Assembly: GCF_023167465.1 (NCBI RefSeq)
Contig: NZ_AP025698.1
Coordinates: forward strand, 186,001 to 250,000
DNA: 64,000 nucleotides
Reading direction: 5' to 3'
DNA from: Methanothermobacter tenebrarum
GTDB taxonomy: Archaea; Methanobacteriota; Methanobacteria; Methanobacteriales; DSM-23052
Positions 17,228 to 27,497 of the stretch are shown piece by piece. How positions within the stretch are numbered: position 1 is the first letter of the stretch; the number at the start of each line of letters is the position of its first letter. The position numbers and the translations under genes are program-made. Below the pieces are notes generated by a model that saw only the letters and a program-made list of their open reading frames with translations, did no database searches and was not told the origin of the DNA.

Positions 17228-17719
17228 TCACCAGAAACTAACTTCTAGGAGTATGGCTGTGGGGTGTTTTTTCGCCTTTGCAAGTTTCCAGGCGGATCTT
17301 ATATTATTGTATGCTTCTTCTGGTGTGGAGGGGACATGGTATGGTATGTTGAGGGCTTCTAGGATGAGTGGTGTTGCTTCACCCATTGGGATTTGGGCTG
17401 TTATGAATTCTCCGCGGGTGCCCCTGTGGCTTATTATCATGAGTATGGGGATCCTATACAACTTGTAGAGGGATGCTATGACATTTATAGAATTTCCAAG
17501 ACCTGAATTTTGCATTAGGATGGCCGTGTTCTCCCCGGCCATGTACGCGCCCGCCGCTATCCCGAAACCTTCTTCTTCTCTCGTGACTGGTATGTGTTTG
17601 ATTTCCTTGTCCTGGTCTATCATTTCAAGTACCCTTGCAAGGTTTATGCAGGGCACGCTTACTATGAAGTTTATGTTGTTGTCTTTAAGGGCCTTGTATA
17701 TTGCCTTGCTACTGTCCAA
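17228..17719 (-). CDS. comD: Sulfopyruvate decarboxylase, alpha subunit
   Basis: The 163-residue protein is the ThDP pyrimidine-binding subunit. It includes '[21 protein letters not shown]' with the catalytic Glu (about residue 47) and '[14 protein letters not shown]'. It lies between comC (5-base gap) and comE. It acts with ComE in coenzyme M synthesis. Confidence 0.93.
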   Translation of the reverse strand: MDSSKAIYKALKDNNINFIVSVPCINLARVLEMIDQDKEIKHIPVTREEEGFGIAAGAYMAGENTAILMQNSGLGNSINVIASLYKLYRIPILMIISHRGTRGEFITAQIPMGEATPLILEALNIPYHVPSTPEEAYNNIRSAWKLAKAKKHPTAILLEVSFW

Positions 17720-17724
17720 TGTTT

Positions 17725-18747
17725 TTATCCCTCCAAGTTCAGGTCCAGGTTTAGTTTTTCTTCTATTTCCTTTAGTTGTTTTAGGAGTTTCTGGTCTATG
17801 TATATGCCCTCTTTTAGGTTCTTTTCCATGTTCATTTTCTCTATGTCACCTGGAATGAGGACTTTGCCCGTGGATTTGACTTCTTCAACGAAGCTGTCAA
17901 CTTGTTCTTTGAAGTCTTTGATGTTAACGAACTTTGATGGGTCAATGGCTATTAGAAGGTCGCCCTTTGTACATTTATCGTAGGGGTTCACGGTACCTTT
18001 CACTTTCTTACCAATGGCGGCTTTTACAAGGGGCCCTGCTAATATTTCGATCATGAATGATAATGCGTAGCCTTTGTGCCCCCCAAATGGTAATATTGAA
18101 CCTTTCAGGGCCTTCTCGGAGTCTGTTGTGGGTTTTCCATTGGAGTCTAATGCTATGCCCTCTGGTAGGTTTTCCCCTCTACGGGCGGCTTCGAGTAATT
18201 TTCCACGTGCTGAGGCCGATGTTGCCATGTCAACTGAGATATAGTATTTATTGGATGGTATGCCGATTGCTAGTGGGTTTGTTCCGAGTATTGGTTCTTT
18301 TCCCCCTAGTGGTGCCACGGCCGGTTCTGTGTTTGCCATTATTATACCTATCATGTCCTCTTTGATTGCCATGTCAGAATAGTATCCTGCAATACCGAAG
18401 TGGTTGGAGTCATGGACGCCCACTAATCCTATTCCTGTCTCTTTTGCTTTTTGGATGGCTATCTCCATCCCCCTATAGGTTACAAAGTGGCCGAGGAGGT
18501 GATTGCCATTTATTAGGGCTGTTGATACGGTCTCTTTTTCGATTTCTATGTTGCCTTCTGTTTTTATGGTTCCATGTTCTATGCCCTTCACGTACTGGGG
18601 GAATCTCCCTATCCCGTGTGAGCTGAAACCTTTAAGGTCTGCATCTGCTGTTACATCGGCAACTATCTGGGCGTGTTCTTCCGGCACATTTAGAGCCTTT
18701 AGGATTGATATTATAATATTTTTTTCATCTTCACTGGTTATCCTCAT
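17725..18747 (-). CDS. comC: L-sulfolactate dehydrogenase
   Basis: The protein belongs to the LDH2/MDG2 malate/sulfolactate dehydrogenase family: '[14 protein letters not shown]' (about residue 38), '[16 protein letters not shown]' and '[19 protein letters not shown]'. In this family ComC oxidises (R)-sulfolactate to sulfopyruvate, which fits its position directly upstream of comD and comE. Malate dehydrogenase activity is possible. I chose the ATG at 18747, seven bases after 'ggaagg', over the TTG at 18762. Confidence 0.9.
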   Translation of the reverse strand: MRITSEDEKNIIISILKALNVPEEHAQIVADVTADADLKGFSSHGIGRFPQYVKGIEHGTIKTEGNIEIEKETVSTALINGNHLLGHFVTYRGMEIAIQKAKETGIGLVGVHDSNHFGIAGYYSDMAIKEDMIGIIMANTEPAVAPLGGKEPILGTNPLAIGIPSNKYYISVDMATSASARGKLLEAARRGENLPEGIALDSNGKPTTDSEKALKGSILPFGGHKGYALSFMIEILAGPLVKAAIGKKVKGTVNPYDKCTKGDLLIAIDPSKFVNIKDFKEQVDSFVEEVKSTGKVLIPGDIEKMNMEKNLKEGIYIDQKLLKQLKEIEEKLNLDLNLEG

Positions 18748-18772
18748 AGAGATACCTTCCAAGATTATTTTT

Positions 18773-19798
18773 TTAGAGTGTGATATCCTCTTGGGTGTAT
18801 GTTTTGATTTTCACAGCACCTGTGGGGTCTTCCTCGACGGTTCCTATCTCCCTTGCATTGTAGGTTTTCTTGGTTATTTTTATTGTTTTATTTGCATCTT
18901 CTTTGTCCACGACTATTATGAAGCCTATGCCCATGTTGAAGACCCTGTACATTTCATCTATTGGCACTCCATTTTCGTGGATTGCCTTGAATACTGGTTG
19001 TGGCTCTGGTAGATTATCTAATTTGTAGGTTACCTTATCGTTAAGGCGGCGTATGTTCGTGTATCCGCCTCCTGTTATATGTGCGAGTCCATGGACTTTG
19101 ATCTCTGATTTTAGAAGTTCTAGTATGGGTTTGACATAAATTCTTGTGGGTTTTAGGAGTTCTTCCCCTATTTTATCCTTTGAACCTGGCAGGGGGTCAT
19201 TGATGTTTAGTTTCAGTTTTTCGAAGAATATTTTCCTTGCGAGGGTTAATCCGTTGCTGTGTATCCCACTACTTTCAATTCCTATTAGCCTGTCACCAGC
19301 TTTTATCTTTTCTCCTGTTATTATATTATTTGGGTCTGTTATGCCTATGCCAGTGGCTGCGAGGTCGAAATTATCCACTATCTCAGGTAGTGTTGCTGTT
19401 TCCCCTCCTATTATCGCGGTTTCTGCCAGTTCAGCGCCCTTTGCTAATCCTTCACCTATCTCTGATGCGATTTCAGGGTCTGGTTTTTCCATTGCAAGGT
19501 AGTCGACTATTGCGATGGGTTTGGCGCCTACACATAGGATGTCATTCACTACCATTGCTATACAGTCTATTCCGATGGTGTCATATTTTCCTAGCTTCTC
19601 TGCTACTAGTATTTTGCTGCCCACACCATCTGTACTCATTGCTATTGCCATGTCACCTACTCGTATTATAGAGGCGAAGTGACCCTTCCTTGTGAGCACG
19701 TTAGCATATTTTAGGGTTTTTTCGAGTTTTGAGACTAGTTTTGATACTGTTAATGCTTCAAGGTCTATATCTACTCCAGAATCGGCGTATGTTACCAT
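18773..19798 (-). CDS. purM: Phosphoribosylformylglycinamidine cyclo-ligase
   Basis: The 341-residue ATP-dependent enzyme forms aminoimidazole ribonucleotide in purine synthesis. Characteristic motifs are '[13 protein letters not shown]' (about residue 50), '[19 protein letters not shown]', '[10 protein letters not shown]' and '[10 protein letters not shown]'. It lies between fttA (12-base gap) and comC (25-base gap) on the minus strand, in a compact probable operon. Confidence 0.95.
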   Translation of the reverse strand: MVTYADSGVDIDLEALTVSKLVSKLEKTLKYANVLTRKGHFASIIRVGDMAIAMSTDGVGSKILVAEKLGKYDTIGIDCIAMVVNDILCVGAKPIAIVDYLAMEKPDPEIASEIGEGLAKGAELAETAIIGGETATLPEIVDNFDLAATGIGITDPNNIITGEKIKAGDRLIGIESSGIHSNGLTLARKIFFEKLKLNINDPLPGSKDKIGEELLKPTRIYVKPILELLKSEIKVHGLAHITGGGYTNIRRLNDKVTYKLDNLPEPQPVFKAIHENGVPIDEMYRVFNMGIGFIIVVDKEDANKTIKITKKTYNAREIGTVEEDPTGAVKIKTYTQEDITL

Positions 19799-19810
19799 CT
19801 AATCACCATT

Positions 19811-21718
19811 TTATTGTATTCGCACGGTTTCTAGGTTTAGTGGTGTTTTTGTTTCTATCTTGTAGGTTCTGTAGATGCTTGATGCGAGATCCAAGGTTTT
19901 GTAATTGTCACCATGGCATATAAGTATCTTCTCTGGCCTAGGGCTCACCCTTCTAACATATTCCATGAGCTGTCTGCGATCTGAGTGCCCGCTGAAACCC
20001 TCTATGGTCTTTATATCCATTTTAACCTTGTATACTCTCGTTTTACCCTCTTCTTTGAGTGGTATCTCCTTCCACCCCTTCTGGAGTCTTCTGCCAAGTG
20101 AACCCTCAGCCTGGTAACCTACAAAGACAAGGGAATTCTTCTCATTTTCACATAACCATTTGAAATATTCTAGGGAGTTTCCACCGGTTAACATCCCAGA
20201 GGTTGATAGGATAATTGATGGTTCCCCTTCAATGATATCCATCCTCTCATCCATTCCATTAACTTTGTGGAATATATCTGATATGAATGGGTTATGTCCC
20301 ATGTGGAATATTTGGTCCCTGAGGTCCTTGCTGAGGTATTCTGGGCGGGCGGTGTGGATGGCTGTCGCCTCCCATATCATCCCATCAATGTATACTGGGA
20401 CTTCGTGGATGATCCCAGTTCTTATATATTCTTCTAATACTACCATAAGTTCTTGGGCTCTTCCAACCGCGAATACTGGTATTAGTATTTTACCCCCTCT
20501 TCTGAGAGTGGTGTAGATTGTTTTTATCAATTCTTTTTCTGCATGGTTTCTTGGTGGTTGCACATCCTCTTTCCCACCATAGGTGCTTTCCATGACCAAC
20601 GTTTCTAGGCGGGGGAATCTTGTAACTGCAGGTTCTAGTAATCTGCTTTGTTCATATTTGAAGTCGCCGGTGTATACCATGTTGTGTTGGCCGTCTCCGA
20701 TGTGTAGGTGGGCCATGGCTGATCCTAGTATGTGGCCAGCATTGTGTAGTGTTAGTCTTATGTCTGGTGCTATGTCGGTTACTTCCCCATAGTCGAGTGT
20801 GATTGTATGTTTTATGCATTTTTTCACGTGTTTGACGTTGAATGGGAGTGGTTGTTCTTCTCTGTAGGCTATGTCTATGTGGTCTAGTTGGAGTAGTGTC
20901 ATCAGGTCTCTTGTGGGTGTTGTGCAGTATACTGGCCCGTCGTAGCCATAATGGTAGAGGTATGGTACGAATCCTGAATGGTCTAGGTGGGCGTGTGTTA
21001 TTATTACAGCGTCTAGATTGTCTGGTGCGAATTCTGGGACGTTTAGGAAGGGGTATGATGTTTTTTCGTCTGTTCCTGCCACGTTTACTCCACAGTCTAG
21101 TAGTATTCTGCTGTTGGGCGTCTGAAGGTAGAGGCAGGATCTTCCAACTTCTCTGAACCCGCCTATGGCTGTTAATCTCGCCCAATCATTCTCGTATTTT
21201 GTCTCCTGGTGTATACGATTCCCTAGTTGGTGGAGTATCTTCTTGCGTTCTTTACTGTTCCTTCTAAGGGTTCTCCGTATCCTTTGTATTATCTCTGATG
21301 ATATTGGTGGTGTTCTCAGTATCTTAGGCGCCCATCCTATATTTTTCACTATTTCTCTTGATGTTGAACCGTATTTGCCTATTACGAGTCCTGGTTTTTT
21401 GGCTTCTATGATGACTTCGCAGGTTACATCATCAAATGAGATGTTGGTTATCTCAGCCTCCTTTGGGACTATCTCATGGATTTTTTCTATGGCCTTTTCA
21501 GGTTCCATGAGTACTGAGCGGTCTGAGCGTATTATAATACGCTTGCGAAGGTCCTTGGCCAGTTCCCTGATTAGGTCACCGTTTTCGCTTATAATCTCTG
21601 GGTTCTTTGTATAGATTACAAGTTCTGGTCCTTCAAATTCTACCTTGGCTACCTGGACTCTTGATGGTAATCTTTGGATTATAGTCTTCTTGATTTCTTC
21701 AAGGACCCTTGAAACCAT
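19811..21718 (-). CDS. fttA: Transcription termination factor FttA (aCPSF1), KH and beta-CASP nuclease
   Basis: The 635-residue protein has two N-terminal KH-like domains (about 1-145, with '[14 protein letters not shown]'), a metallo-beta-lactamase domain from about residue 180 ('[18 protein letters not shown]') and a beta-CASP domain ('VMESTYGG', '[13 protein letters not shown]', '[12 protein letters not shown]', final 'LICHGD'). It is the archaeal CPSF73 homologue that cleaves RNA at U-rich sites and terminates transcription. It begins the minus-strand group fttA-purM-com. Confidence 0.95.
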   Translation of the reverse strand: MVSRVLEEIKKTIIQRLPSRVQVAKVEFEGPELVIYTKNPEIISENGDLIRELAKDLRKRIIIRSDRSVLMEPEKAIEKIHEIVPKEAEITNISFDDVTCEVIIEAKKPGLVIGKYGSTSREIVKNIGWAPKILRTPPISSEIIQRIRRTLRRNSKERKKILHQLGNRIHQETKYENDWARLTAIGGFREVGRSCLYLQTPNSRILLDCGVNVAGTDEKTSYPFLNVPEFAPDNLDAVIITHAHLDHSGFVPYLYHYGYDGPVYCTTPTRDLMTLLQLDHIDIAYREEQPLPFNVKHVKKCIKHTITLDYGEVTDIAPDIRLTLHNAGHILGSAMAHLHIGDGQHNMVYTGDFKYEQSRLLEPAVTRFPRLETLVMESTYGGKEDVQPPRNHAEKELIKTIYTTLRRGGKILIPVFAVGRAQELMVVLEEYIRTGIIHEVPVYIDGMIWEATAIHTARPEYLSKDLRDQIFHMGHNPFISDIFHKVNGMDERMDIIEGEPSIILSTSGMLTGGNSLEYFKWLCENEKNSLVFVGYQAEGSLGRRLQKGWKEIPLKEEGKTRVYKVKMDIKTIEGFSGHSDRRQLMEYVRRVSPRPEKILICHGDNYKTLDLASSIYRTYKIETKTPLNLETVRIQ

Positions 21719-21800
21719 ATGATCACTTCTTGGAAAATTAGAATCCTAATGCTCGTATAAAATTAAAAAAATTTAACAGATGTGAGGTGGTGTGTTAAAA

Positions 21801-22430
21801 TTAGTTAAGTTCTTTAATTCTCTTTTCAACTTCTTCTTCACTTAACATTTTGAAACCTTCTTCTGTGACTATGGCTACTCTTATACCATTCCCGGAGAAG
21901 GTGTCCCTTTCTATCGCAGATTTTAGGGCTTTTATTGCGATGTCAATTGCTTCTTCTACATATAGGTCTTCGGTGTATCTGTCTTCGAGCACACCATAGG
22001 CTATAGGTGAGCCTGAGCCTGTTGATATGAATTTGTCTAGAATCATCCCCCCTGTAGGGTCTAGGGAGTATATTTTCGCTCCTGTGTCATCCACTCCCCC
22101 TAATAAGGCTTGTACTATGAGTGGATAGAAACGGTTTGAGTGGAGTATGTTTGATGCTAGGGCCGCGACAGCCTCTATACTTATCCTCTCAGAATTTCTC
22201 ATCTTATATAATGCCGCTTCAGCCTTTAAATACTTCATTAGAGTTTGTGCATCCGCCACGGATCCTGCGACAGTTGCTGCTATGTGTTCATCAACTTTGA
22301 ATATCTTGTCAGCGACTTTGTGCGCTATCAGGTTTCCGATGGTAGCTCTTCTCTCTGTTGCAAAAACAACCCCATCTTTGCAAGTTATACCCACAGTTGT
22401 AGTACCTTTTAATCTTCTTTCGTCTTCCAT
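21801..22430 (-). CDS. psmB: Proteasome beta subunit
   Basis: The 209-residue protein has a 9-residue propeptide ending in Lys-Gly. Autocleavage would expose Thr10 (TTTVGI) as the catalytic nucleophile. The conserved Lys in 'ERRAT..NLIAHKVADKI' and 'GSGSPIAYGVLE' complete the active-site signature. It forms the inner rings of the 20S core; the alpha subunit is not in this window. A clean promoter lies upstream (22498-22509), and 'gaggtg' precedes the ATG. Confidence 0.95.
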   Translation of the reverse strand: MEDERRLKGTTTVGITCKDGVVFATERRATIGNLIAHKVADKIFKVDEHIAATVAGSVADAQTLMKYLKAEAALYKMRNSERISIEAVAALASNILHSNRFYPLIVQALLGGVDDTGAKIYSLDPTGGMILDKFISTGSGSPIAYGVLEDRYTEDLYVEEAIDIAIKALKSAIERDTFSGNGIRVAIVTEEGFKMLSEEEVEKRIKELN

Positions 22431-22497
22431 AGATACACCTCGAAAATAAAAATAGTAGTATGAAAACCAGATTCTAAACCCTAGTTTTACCTTTTAT

Positions 22498-22509
22498 CTT
22501 ATATAAACC
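22498..22509 (-). promoter_or_regulatory. BRE/TATA promoter of psmB
   Basis: Read on the minus strand, 'aaaggtttatataag' has a BRE-like A/G-rich start and a TATA core. The expected start site is about 22475, giving a leader of about 45 nt before the ATG at 22430. Confidence 0.6.
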
Positions 22510-22629
22510 TTTAGTATCTAGGTTCCCATTCAAGTCCCCCACCACAAAAAAATTGAGGTGGGTGGTTATCATGAGGATCTTATCCCCCCTTATCTGGAGG
22601 ATAATCCCCTCAAGTATAAATATTTTTCG

Positions 22630-23721
22630 CTAGGTTATTATCTCTTCTAGGACGCCCTTCTTTTTCGCATTTTTTATTTCAAGGGCAGCCCTTCGCCCCA
22701 TGCTCATACCCTCACCATAGAGAAGATAACTGTAGGTTGATCCGCCCATGAATGTGTTTGTACCACCGTCTGAGCGTGCGCTCATCTCAAATGTCACGAT
22801 CTCTAGGTTGTCTGTACACATTGTCTGTAGACAGAAGGGCCCATTCAATCCTGGGGGTACAAGCTCCTTGGCGGCGTCAGCCATCCTATCCCCTATCTCA
22901 AAGGCCTGTGGCAGCAATGATTCCCTCATAGCCACTTGATGGTTACCTGTGATAACATAGGAAGGTTGTAAGTTTATATCCAATTGATCCTTAGCTGGTA
23001 TTCTTACCAGGCCGTCAATATTTGATTCATAGCGGCTGTCCATTCCAAGGATTTCAACCTCATCTTTCAAGGCTGAATAGAAGTATTGTATGCAGAAGTT
23101 TGTACCGGCAACATATTCTTCTATGTGAGCCTCTGATATCTCATCCTCGGTTATCCATTCACGTTCTATCATTAGATCGATCTTTTCATGGAACTCTTCA
23201 GGAGTTGAAGCTACAAAGTATCCTCTACCACCCCGTGCCCCTGGGAATTTCACCATAACCGGACGGTCTATCTTCTCAGGGTCATCATATTTGTAGGGTA
23301 TCCTTATACCAGCCTCTTTCATGAGACGCCTTTCAAGTTCTCTTTCAGACTCCCATCTTAGGATGTTCCTGTTCCCATACATTGGTACATAGAAGTCGTT
23401 TTCGATCCTGTCAAGTCCGGCATAGGCTACAAATGAGCCGTGGGGGATGATTATACTATTCATCTCCCTTAGTTTTTCTTGAACGTCCTCGTCAGCAATC
23501 TCCCTGAACTCATCAACTATTATGAATTCATCAGCCACTCTGTAACGCTGATATGGAACCTCACGCCCCTTTTCACATACTACAGTGGTTTTGAAGCCTT
23601 CCATCTTGGCACCATGGAGTATGTGGAGTGACGTGTGGCTGCCAAGGGTTGCTATAGTCAAATTCTCCCCATCATATCCCTCAAATATCTCTAATATTTC
23701 ATCCCTGTCTATTTTACCCAT
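22630..23721 (-). CDS. purP: Formate-dependent FAICAR synthetase
   Basis: The 363-residue ATP-grasp enzyme makes 5-formaminoimidazole-4-carboxamide ribonucleotide from AICAR, formate and ATP, the archaeal substitute for the folate-dependent step. Recognisable segments are '[18 protein letters not shown]' (about residue 22), '[15 protein letters not shown]', '[16 protein letters not shown]' and '[22 protein letters not shown]'. The enzyme suits an organism that uses methanopterin rather than folate. It is transcribed toward psmB. Confidence 0.94.
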   Translation of the reverse strand: MGKIDRDEILEIFEGYDGENLTIATLGSHTSLHILHGAKMEGFKTTVVCEKGREVPYQRYRVADEFIIVDEFREIADEDVQEKLREMNSIIIPHGSFVAYAGLDRIENDFYVPMYGNRNILRWESERELERRLMKEAGIRIPYKYDDPEKIDRPVMVKFPGARGGRGYFVASTPEEFHEKIDLMIEREWITEDEISEAHIEEYVAGTNFCIQYFYSALKDEVEILGMDSRYESNIDGLVRIPAKDQLDINLQPSYVITGNHQVAMRESLLPQAFEIGDRMADAAKELVPPGLNGPFCLQTMCTDNLEIVTFEMSARSDGGTNTFMGGSTYSYLLYGEGMSMGRRAALEIKNAKKKGVLEEIIT

Positions 23722-23804
23722 TAAAATCCCCCTTCAAATCTTTTATAGACTATTAAAATTTCATCTTATTTATCATTTTTGTCTACCAACTACCCCACCA
23801 TTAT

Positions 23805-24570
23805 GAGGTGCTTCCTGTTTCCATCGAAAGAAGTTGCACCCGATTATTCTTCTTGTAGAAGATTATGAGGGGGGTGATATCTTCTCTCAACGGGCGTTTG
23901 AGAGCCTCCCGCCCCCACATTTTAAATGCTCAGGGAAGCTTTGTAGCCTCTGCACCCACACTTCGGACACTTGAACCATCTATCATTTACTGATAGGCTT
24001 TTTACAATACAATTGCAATTGGAACGTTCTTTGAACCGTTAACAGGTTTTATTCTCATTACTCGTCTTCCTAGCTCTTCAGCTTGTGGGTGCGTAGAATT
24101 TGGCCTATCTAGGGTCTTAGATGGTGTTTGTTCAAGGTTGAAAACTTACCATTTTCAATCAGGGCTTTCGCATCCAAATTTTTCAACATAGATTATGTTG
24201 TAGTTGTTTATTGAAGCCTGAATGGTTGTAGTTCATGGCCTTAAACCTTACCCTTGAACCTTAATCAGCTCACTCTTTTACCATTCCTCTCTTTAGCCGG
24301 GCCAGGACCCTGATATTGCTTTAGAGTTGATAATTCACCATCTAGACTTTCGAGTAGACTTTTTGAATCCAGGGTTCTCTTGCTTCAGCTTTACGATTAA
24401 AGATTGGGGGGTCCCTCTAGGTTATCTCTTCATGGGTCTTTTTCAACTAGACGGTTTGTAAAGCGTTCAATCTCCTAGGCTTCGGATGGGTAAATTATGA
24501 TATTAGATAATCAGCACAGCTTTTCACCTTGCAAAGCATCAAGGGGGGTAACTCATACTTTTATAGTTCT
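23805..24570 (-). pseudogene. Decayed IS200/IS605-type tnpB
   Basis: The 870-base gap before 24663 is filled by a degraded coding sequence read on the minus strand in several frames. Near 23943-24020 it encodes NCNCIVKSLSVNDRWFKCPKCG, the zinc-finger region of TnpB. Just downstream come NVGAGGSQTPVERR (about 23880-23925) and a METGSTS-like tail (about 23815-23835), typical of the TnpB C terminus. Upstream fragments such as THPQAEELGRR and NYNHSGFNKQLQ are separated by stops and frame changes. A CTCTCAA...TTGAGAG hairpin lies in the tail, where the guide-like omega RNA of such elements usually maps. No intact ORF or tnpA remains. Confidence 0.65.
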
Positions 24571-24662
24571 TCATAGAGATTATATAAAACTTGCCACTGA
24601 TCAACCCCACATTTTCAGTACCCCCCAGAAGGGACTTAGTAGCAACTGAAAGTTATAACATA

Positions 24663-25409
24663 ATGAGGGAAGTGGGCGCGAAAATGAAATGGAAACAAAT
24701 AGGCGATATCATAGTATTGAACAGGAACGTGGAAAACCCTGAAAAGTATCTTAAAATGAAAGGCGTGAAGACTGTGGTTAAAATAGAGAGAATCAAGGGT
24801 AGAATTAGAAGACCAGAGGTTAAAGTCCTCGTAGGGGCGGATACGGAGACAACACACAAGGAAAACAAGTGCCTTTTCAAGTTGGATGTGGCAACTATCA
24901 TGTGGTCAAAGGGCAACACCTATGAGCGGATGAGAATACCAAGACTCATAGAGGATGGTGAGACCATAGTCGACATGTTCGCGGGCATAGGCTACTTTTC
25001 AATACCAATAGCAGTTCATGCAAACCCAAAAAAAGTATATGCAATTGAAATAAACCCAAAGGCATACCACTACCTCAAAGAGAACATGAAATTGAACAAA
25101 GTCCAGGACAAGATCAGACCCATACTAGGAGATTCAAGGATCATAGCACCTAAACTATCCGCTGACAGAGTCTTGATGGGATATGTCGTTAACACACACC
25201 ATTACCTTGACGCTGCACTCAAATGCCTAAAAGAAGGTGGGATACTACACTACCATGAAACAGCACCTGAAAAGATAAAATTCAAAAGGCCAATAAAAAG
25301 AGTGAAAAAGGCTGCGAAACCCCGAGAAGTCAAGATATTAAATAAGAGGATTATAAAAAAATATTCTCCAGGCGTTTGGCATGTTGTAATAGACGCTAAG
25401 ATAGACTAA
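24663..25409 (+). CDS. Taw2/Trm5-family tRNA-modifying transferase
   Basis: A class I SAM-binding fold is clear: 'DMFAGIGYFSIPIAVHANPKKVYAIEINPKAY' (about residue 100), then 'GDSR', 'DRVLMGYVVNTHHYLDAA' and 'GGILHYHETAPEK'. The 'MGY' in place of the 'NLP' motif of Trm5 favours Taw2, which transfers an aminocarboxypropyl group onto 4-demethylwyosine-37 of tRNA-Phe. Trm5a/c cannot be excluded. A TATA box (24580-24589) lies immediately before the longer TTG start at 24591, which argues against that start. ATG 24663 is preferred; ATG 24684 is also possible. Confidence 0.75.
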   Translation: MREVGAKMKWKQIGDIIVLNRNVENPEKYLKMKGVKTVVKIERIKGRIRRPEVKVLVGADTETTHKENKCLFKLDVATIMWSKGNTYERMRIPRLIEDGETIVDMFAGIGYFSIPIAVHANPKKVYAIEINPKAYHYLKENMKLNKVQDKIRPILGDSRIIAPKLSADRVLMGYVVNTHHYLDAALKCLKEGGILHYHETAPEKIKFKRPIKRVKKAAKPREVKILNKRIIKKYSPGVWHVVIDAKID

Positions 25410-25424
25410 AATGGTGTAATAGAT

Positions 25425-25973
25425 TTGATTGTTGGTGTCGATCTCGCAGCAAAAGAAAAAACTGGTATTGCCATAATATCCAACAGGGAAATTGAAACCT
25501 TTGAAGTATCATCTGATGATGAGATAATAGACGCGACCGTGAACGCTGATCTTGTCCTATTTGATGCTCCTCTTTCACTTCCAAGGGGAAGATGTTGCCT
25601 TGAAATGGAATGTGAATGCAGTAGATTTGGACATTTCAGAAAAGCCGACTTAGAGATCAGAAAATATGGGCGGGTTCTTCCCCTAACATTTCCCTATATG
25701 AAAATGTTAACATATAGAGGAATACGATTAAAAGAAACTTTAGAGTCATTAAACCCTAATTTACTTATAATAGAAACTCATCCAGGCACGGCACAAAAAC
25801 TAATAAACTTATACAGGATATCCTCCATTTTCAGGATAAAATGGGATGAGCTAAGCCCCCATGAATTCGACGCTACCATAGCCGCCCTTACAGGCTATTT
25901 TTACCTTAAAGGAGAATATAAGATCCTCGGGGACCCATCTGAGGGTGCTATCATCCTCCCAGAACCATTATAG
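25425..25973 (+). CDS. DUF429-family protein (RNase H-like fold)
   Basis: The 182-residue protein begins IVGVDLAAKEKTGIAI, the beta-hairpin with a lone Asp typical of RNase H-like folds. It continues with 'ADLVLFDAPLSLPRGR' and 'ESLNPNLLIIETHPG', and ends with 'HEFDATIAALTGYFYL'. This order (D..D..E..D) matches DUF429, which is predicted to be a nuclease but has no proven activity. A Cys-rich stretch (CCLEMECEC, about residues 61-69) may bind metal. The start is TTG, 15 bases after the taw2-like gene. The 3' end overlaps convergent cofG by 6 bases. Confidence 0.7.
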   Translation: MIVGVDLAAKEKTGIAIISNREIETFEVSSDDEIIDATVNADLVLFDAPLSLPRGRCCLEMECECSRFGHFRKADLEIRKYGRVLPLTFPYMKMLTYRGIRLKETLESLNPNLLIIETHPGTAQKLINLYRISSIFRIKWDELSPHEFDATIAALTGYFYLKGEYKILGDPSEGAIILPEPL

Positions 25974-27047
25974 TGTATCTAGGTGAACTTTTACCTTTTC
26001 AAGGACCCTTTCACTAAGATATTCCTCTGATATGAATCTTGGATAGACTGGAAGTCTCTCTTTCAATGTAAACCCTGCACTTCTTGTTATCCTTTCAAGT
26101 TCCTCTATCTCGGGCCATGGGGCCTCCGGGTTAACATAGTCTTTGCTTAGGGGTGAAACACCACCCAGGTCATCCGCACCTGCAAGAAGGAAGAATTCGT
26201 TGGTTTCCCTGTTGAGGTTTGGGGGTACTTGTATGCTCACATCAGGGAAGAGTATCTTTGAGGCGGCCACTGTCTTTATCATCTCGAGTAGTGTGGGTTC
26301 TGGGTGGTCTTCCATGGGGATTCCAGGTTTTGACCTGAAATTTTGGATTATGATCTCTTGGATGTGCCCATATTTGTCCTGTATCCTCCTTAACTTTAGG
26401 AGAGACTCTGCTCTTTCTTCTATTGTCTCGCCTATACCTATGAGGAGGCCTGTTGTGAATGGTATTTTGAGTTTACCAGCGTCTTCGATGGTTTTGATCC
26501 TAAGCTTGGGGTCTTTTCCTGGGCTTTCTCTGTGGGCTATTGTTTTCATGAGTCTTGGACTTGATGTTTCTAGCATAAGGCCCATGGATGCGTTAACTTC
26601 CTTGAGCATTTTAAGATCTTTAAATTTTAGTATGCCCATGTTGGTGTGGGGTAGAAGTAGTGTATTTTTGAGGGTTTCTTGGCAGAGATGGTAGATATAT
26701 TCTACCATGGTGTCGTAGCCTAGTTTTTCGAGCTGATCCTTCACGGGTTCTAGTTGGTCTGCGGCTTCTCCGAATGTGAATAGGGCTTCTCTGCAACCAT
26801 ATGATTCTGCCTTTTTTAATCGTCCCATGATGTCATCGGGTGCTAGTATTGGCGTTTTTGTCTTGTCTCTGTGGAATGTGCAGTAGCCGCATCGGTTTCT
26901 GCAAAGTCTTGTCACTGGTATGAAAACATTCTTAGAATATGTTATGGTTTTTTTCCCTTGTTTTTCTAGGGCTTTTCTCATTAGATCCAGTATCTGGGTG
27001 CCTTCACATTCTAGGTATTTTTTGAGGTCGTCCTTTGAGGGTTTCAT
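25968..27047 (-). CDS. cofG: FO synthase subunit CofG (radical SAM)
   Basis: The 359-residue enzyme carries 'CRNRCGYCTFH', the CxxxCxxC radical SAM cluster motif (about residue 49), and 'TGLLIGIGET' (about residue 194). With CofH it condenses a tyrosine-derived unit with a ribityl diaminouracil to make FO, the chromophore of coenzyme F420. CofH is not in this window. It directly follows the 149-residue ORF and is in the mptA cluster. Confidence 0.93.
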   Translation of the reverse strand: MKPSKDDLKKYLECEGTQILDLMRKALEKQGKKTITYSKNVFIPVTRLCRNRCGYCTFHRDKTKTPILAPDDIMGRLKKAESYGCREALFTFGEAADQLEPVKDQLEKLGYDTMVEYIYHLCQETLKNTLLLPHTNMGILKFKDLKMLKEVNASMGLMLETSSPRLMKTIAHRESPGKDPKLRIKTIEDAGKLKIPFTTGLLIGIGETIEERAESLLKLRRIQDKYGHIQEIIIQNFRSKPGIPMEDHPEPTLLEMIKTVAASKILFPDVSIQVPPNLNRETNEFFLLAGADDLGGVSPLSKDYVNPEAPWPEIEELERITRSAGFTLKERLPVYPRFISEEYLSERVLEKVKVHLDTL

Positions 27048-27497
27048 TCATTCACCAATGTCAGAGACGACGATTTCAACAAAACAGGGGCCCATGTCGC
27101 TTTTGTCTTTGTATAATACTATGAAGAAGCCTGTTTTTCTTGTGATTCCTAGGCGGTATTCTACTTTGAAGTTCATGTTTTCAAGGGATTCTTTTAGGCG
27201 TTGTACTCCGGCTATGTCTGGGTCTGCTCCGACTTCCACGTTTTTTCTTATATGTTCGTCCATTATACCTATGAGGTCTGCTCCGGCATCTGATAGTAGG
27301 TCTATTTCTTCTGCTTCGAGGTGTTCCATGAGGTTGTCGAGGATCTTTTTCATGTTATCTGCTTTTATTCTCTTTTTTGAATGTCCTCTTACTATTAGGA
27401 TTTCAGCCGTATCCAGGGCTGGTCTGGAGCCTTCATAGGCGTCTAGGTATGTCATTATTTCGCCTGCGAGTCTATGGAGTTTTATCAAGTTGACCAC
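27048..27497 (-). CDS. Uncharacterised protein between mptA and cofG
   Basis: The 149-residue protein has no motif I recognise. It is mixed alpha/beta with 'PALDTAEILIVRGHSKKRIKAD' near residue 25 and an acidic helical middle. It overlaps the 3' end of mptA by 26 bases and ends one base before cofG, so the three are co-translated. The position between methanopterin and F420 synthesis genes suggests a cofactor-related role, but this rests on context alone. Confidence 0.7.
   Translation of the reverse strand: MVNLIKLHRLAGEIMTYLDAYEGSRPALDTAEILIVRGHSKKRIKADNMKKILDNLMEHLEAEEIDLLSDAGADLIGIMDEHIRKNVEVGADPDIAGVQRLKESLENMNFKVEYRLGITRKTGFFIVLYKDKSDMGPCFVEIVVSDIGE

Noticed and set aside
20652..21185. 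177-residue frame inside fttA on the same strand
   Set aside because: It is Arg/Thr/Pro-rich low-complexity translation in another frame of a well-supported gene.
22520..22620. GGTGG/CCACC hairpin and repeated 'ggggat' units between psmB and purP
   Set aside because: The pairing is short and the T-run falls in the loop. It may help purP termination but is too weak to list.
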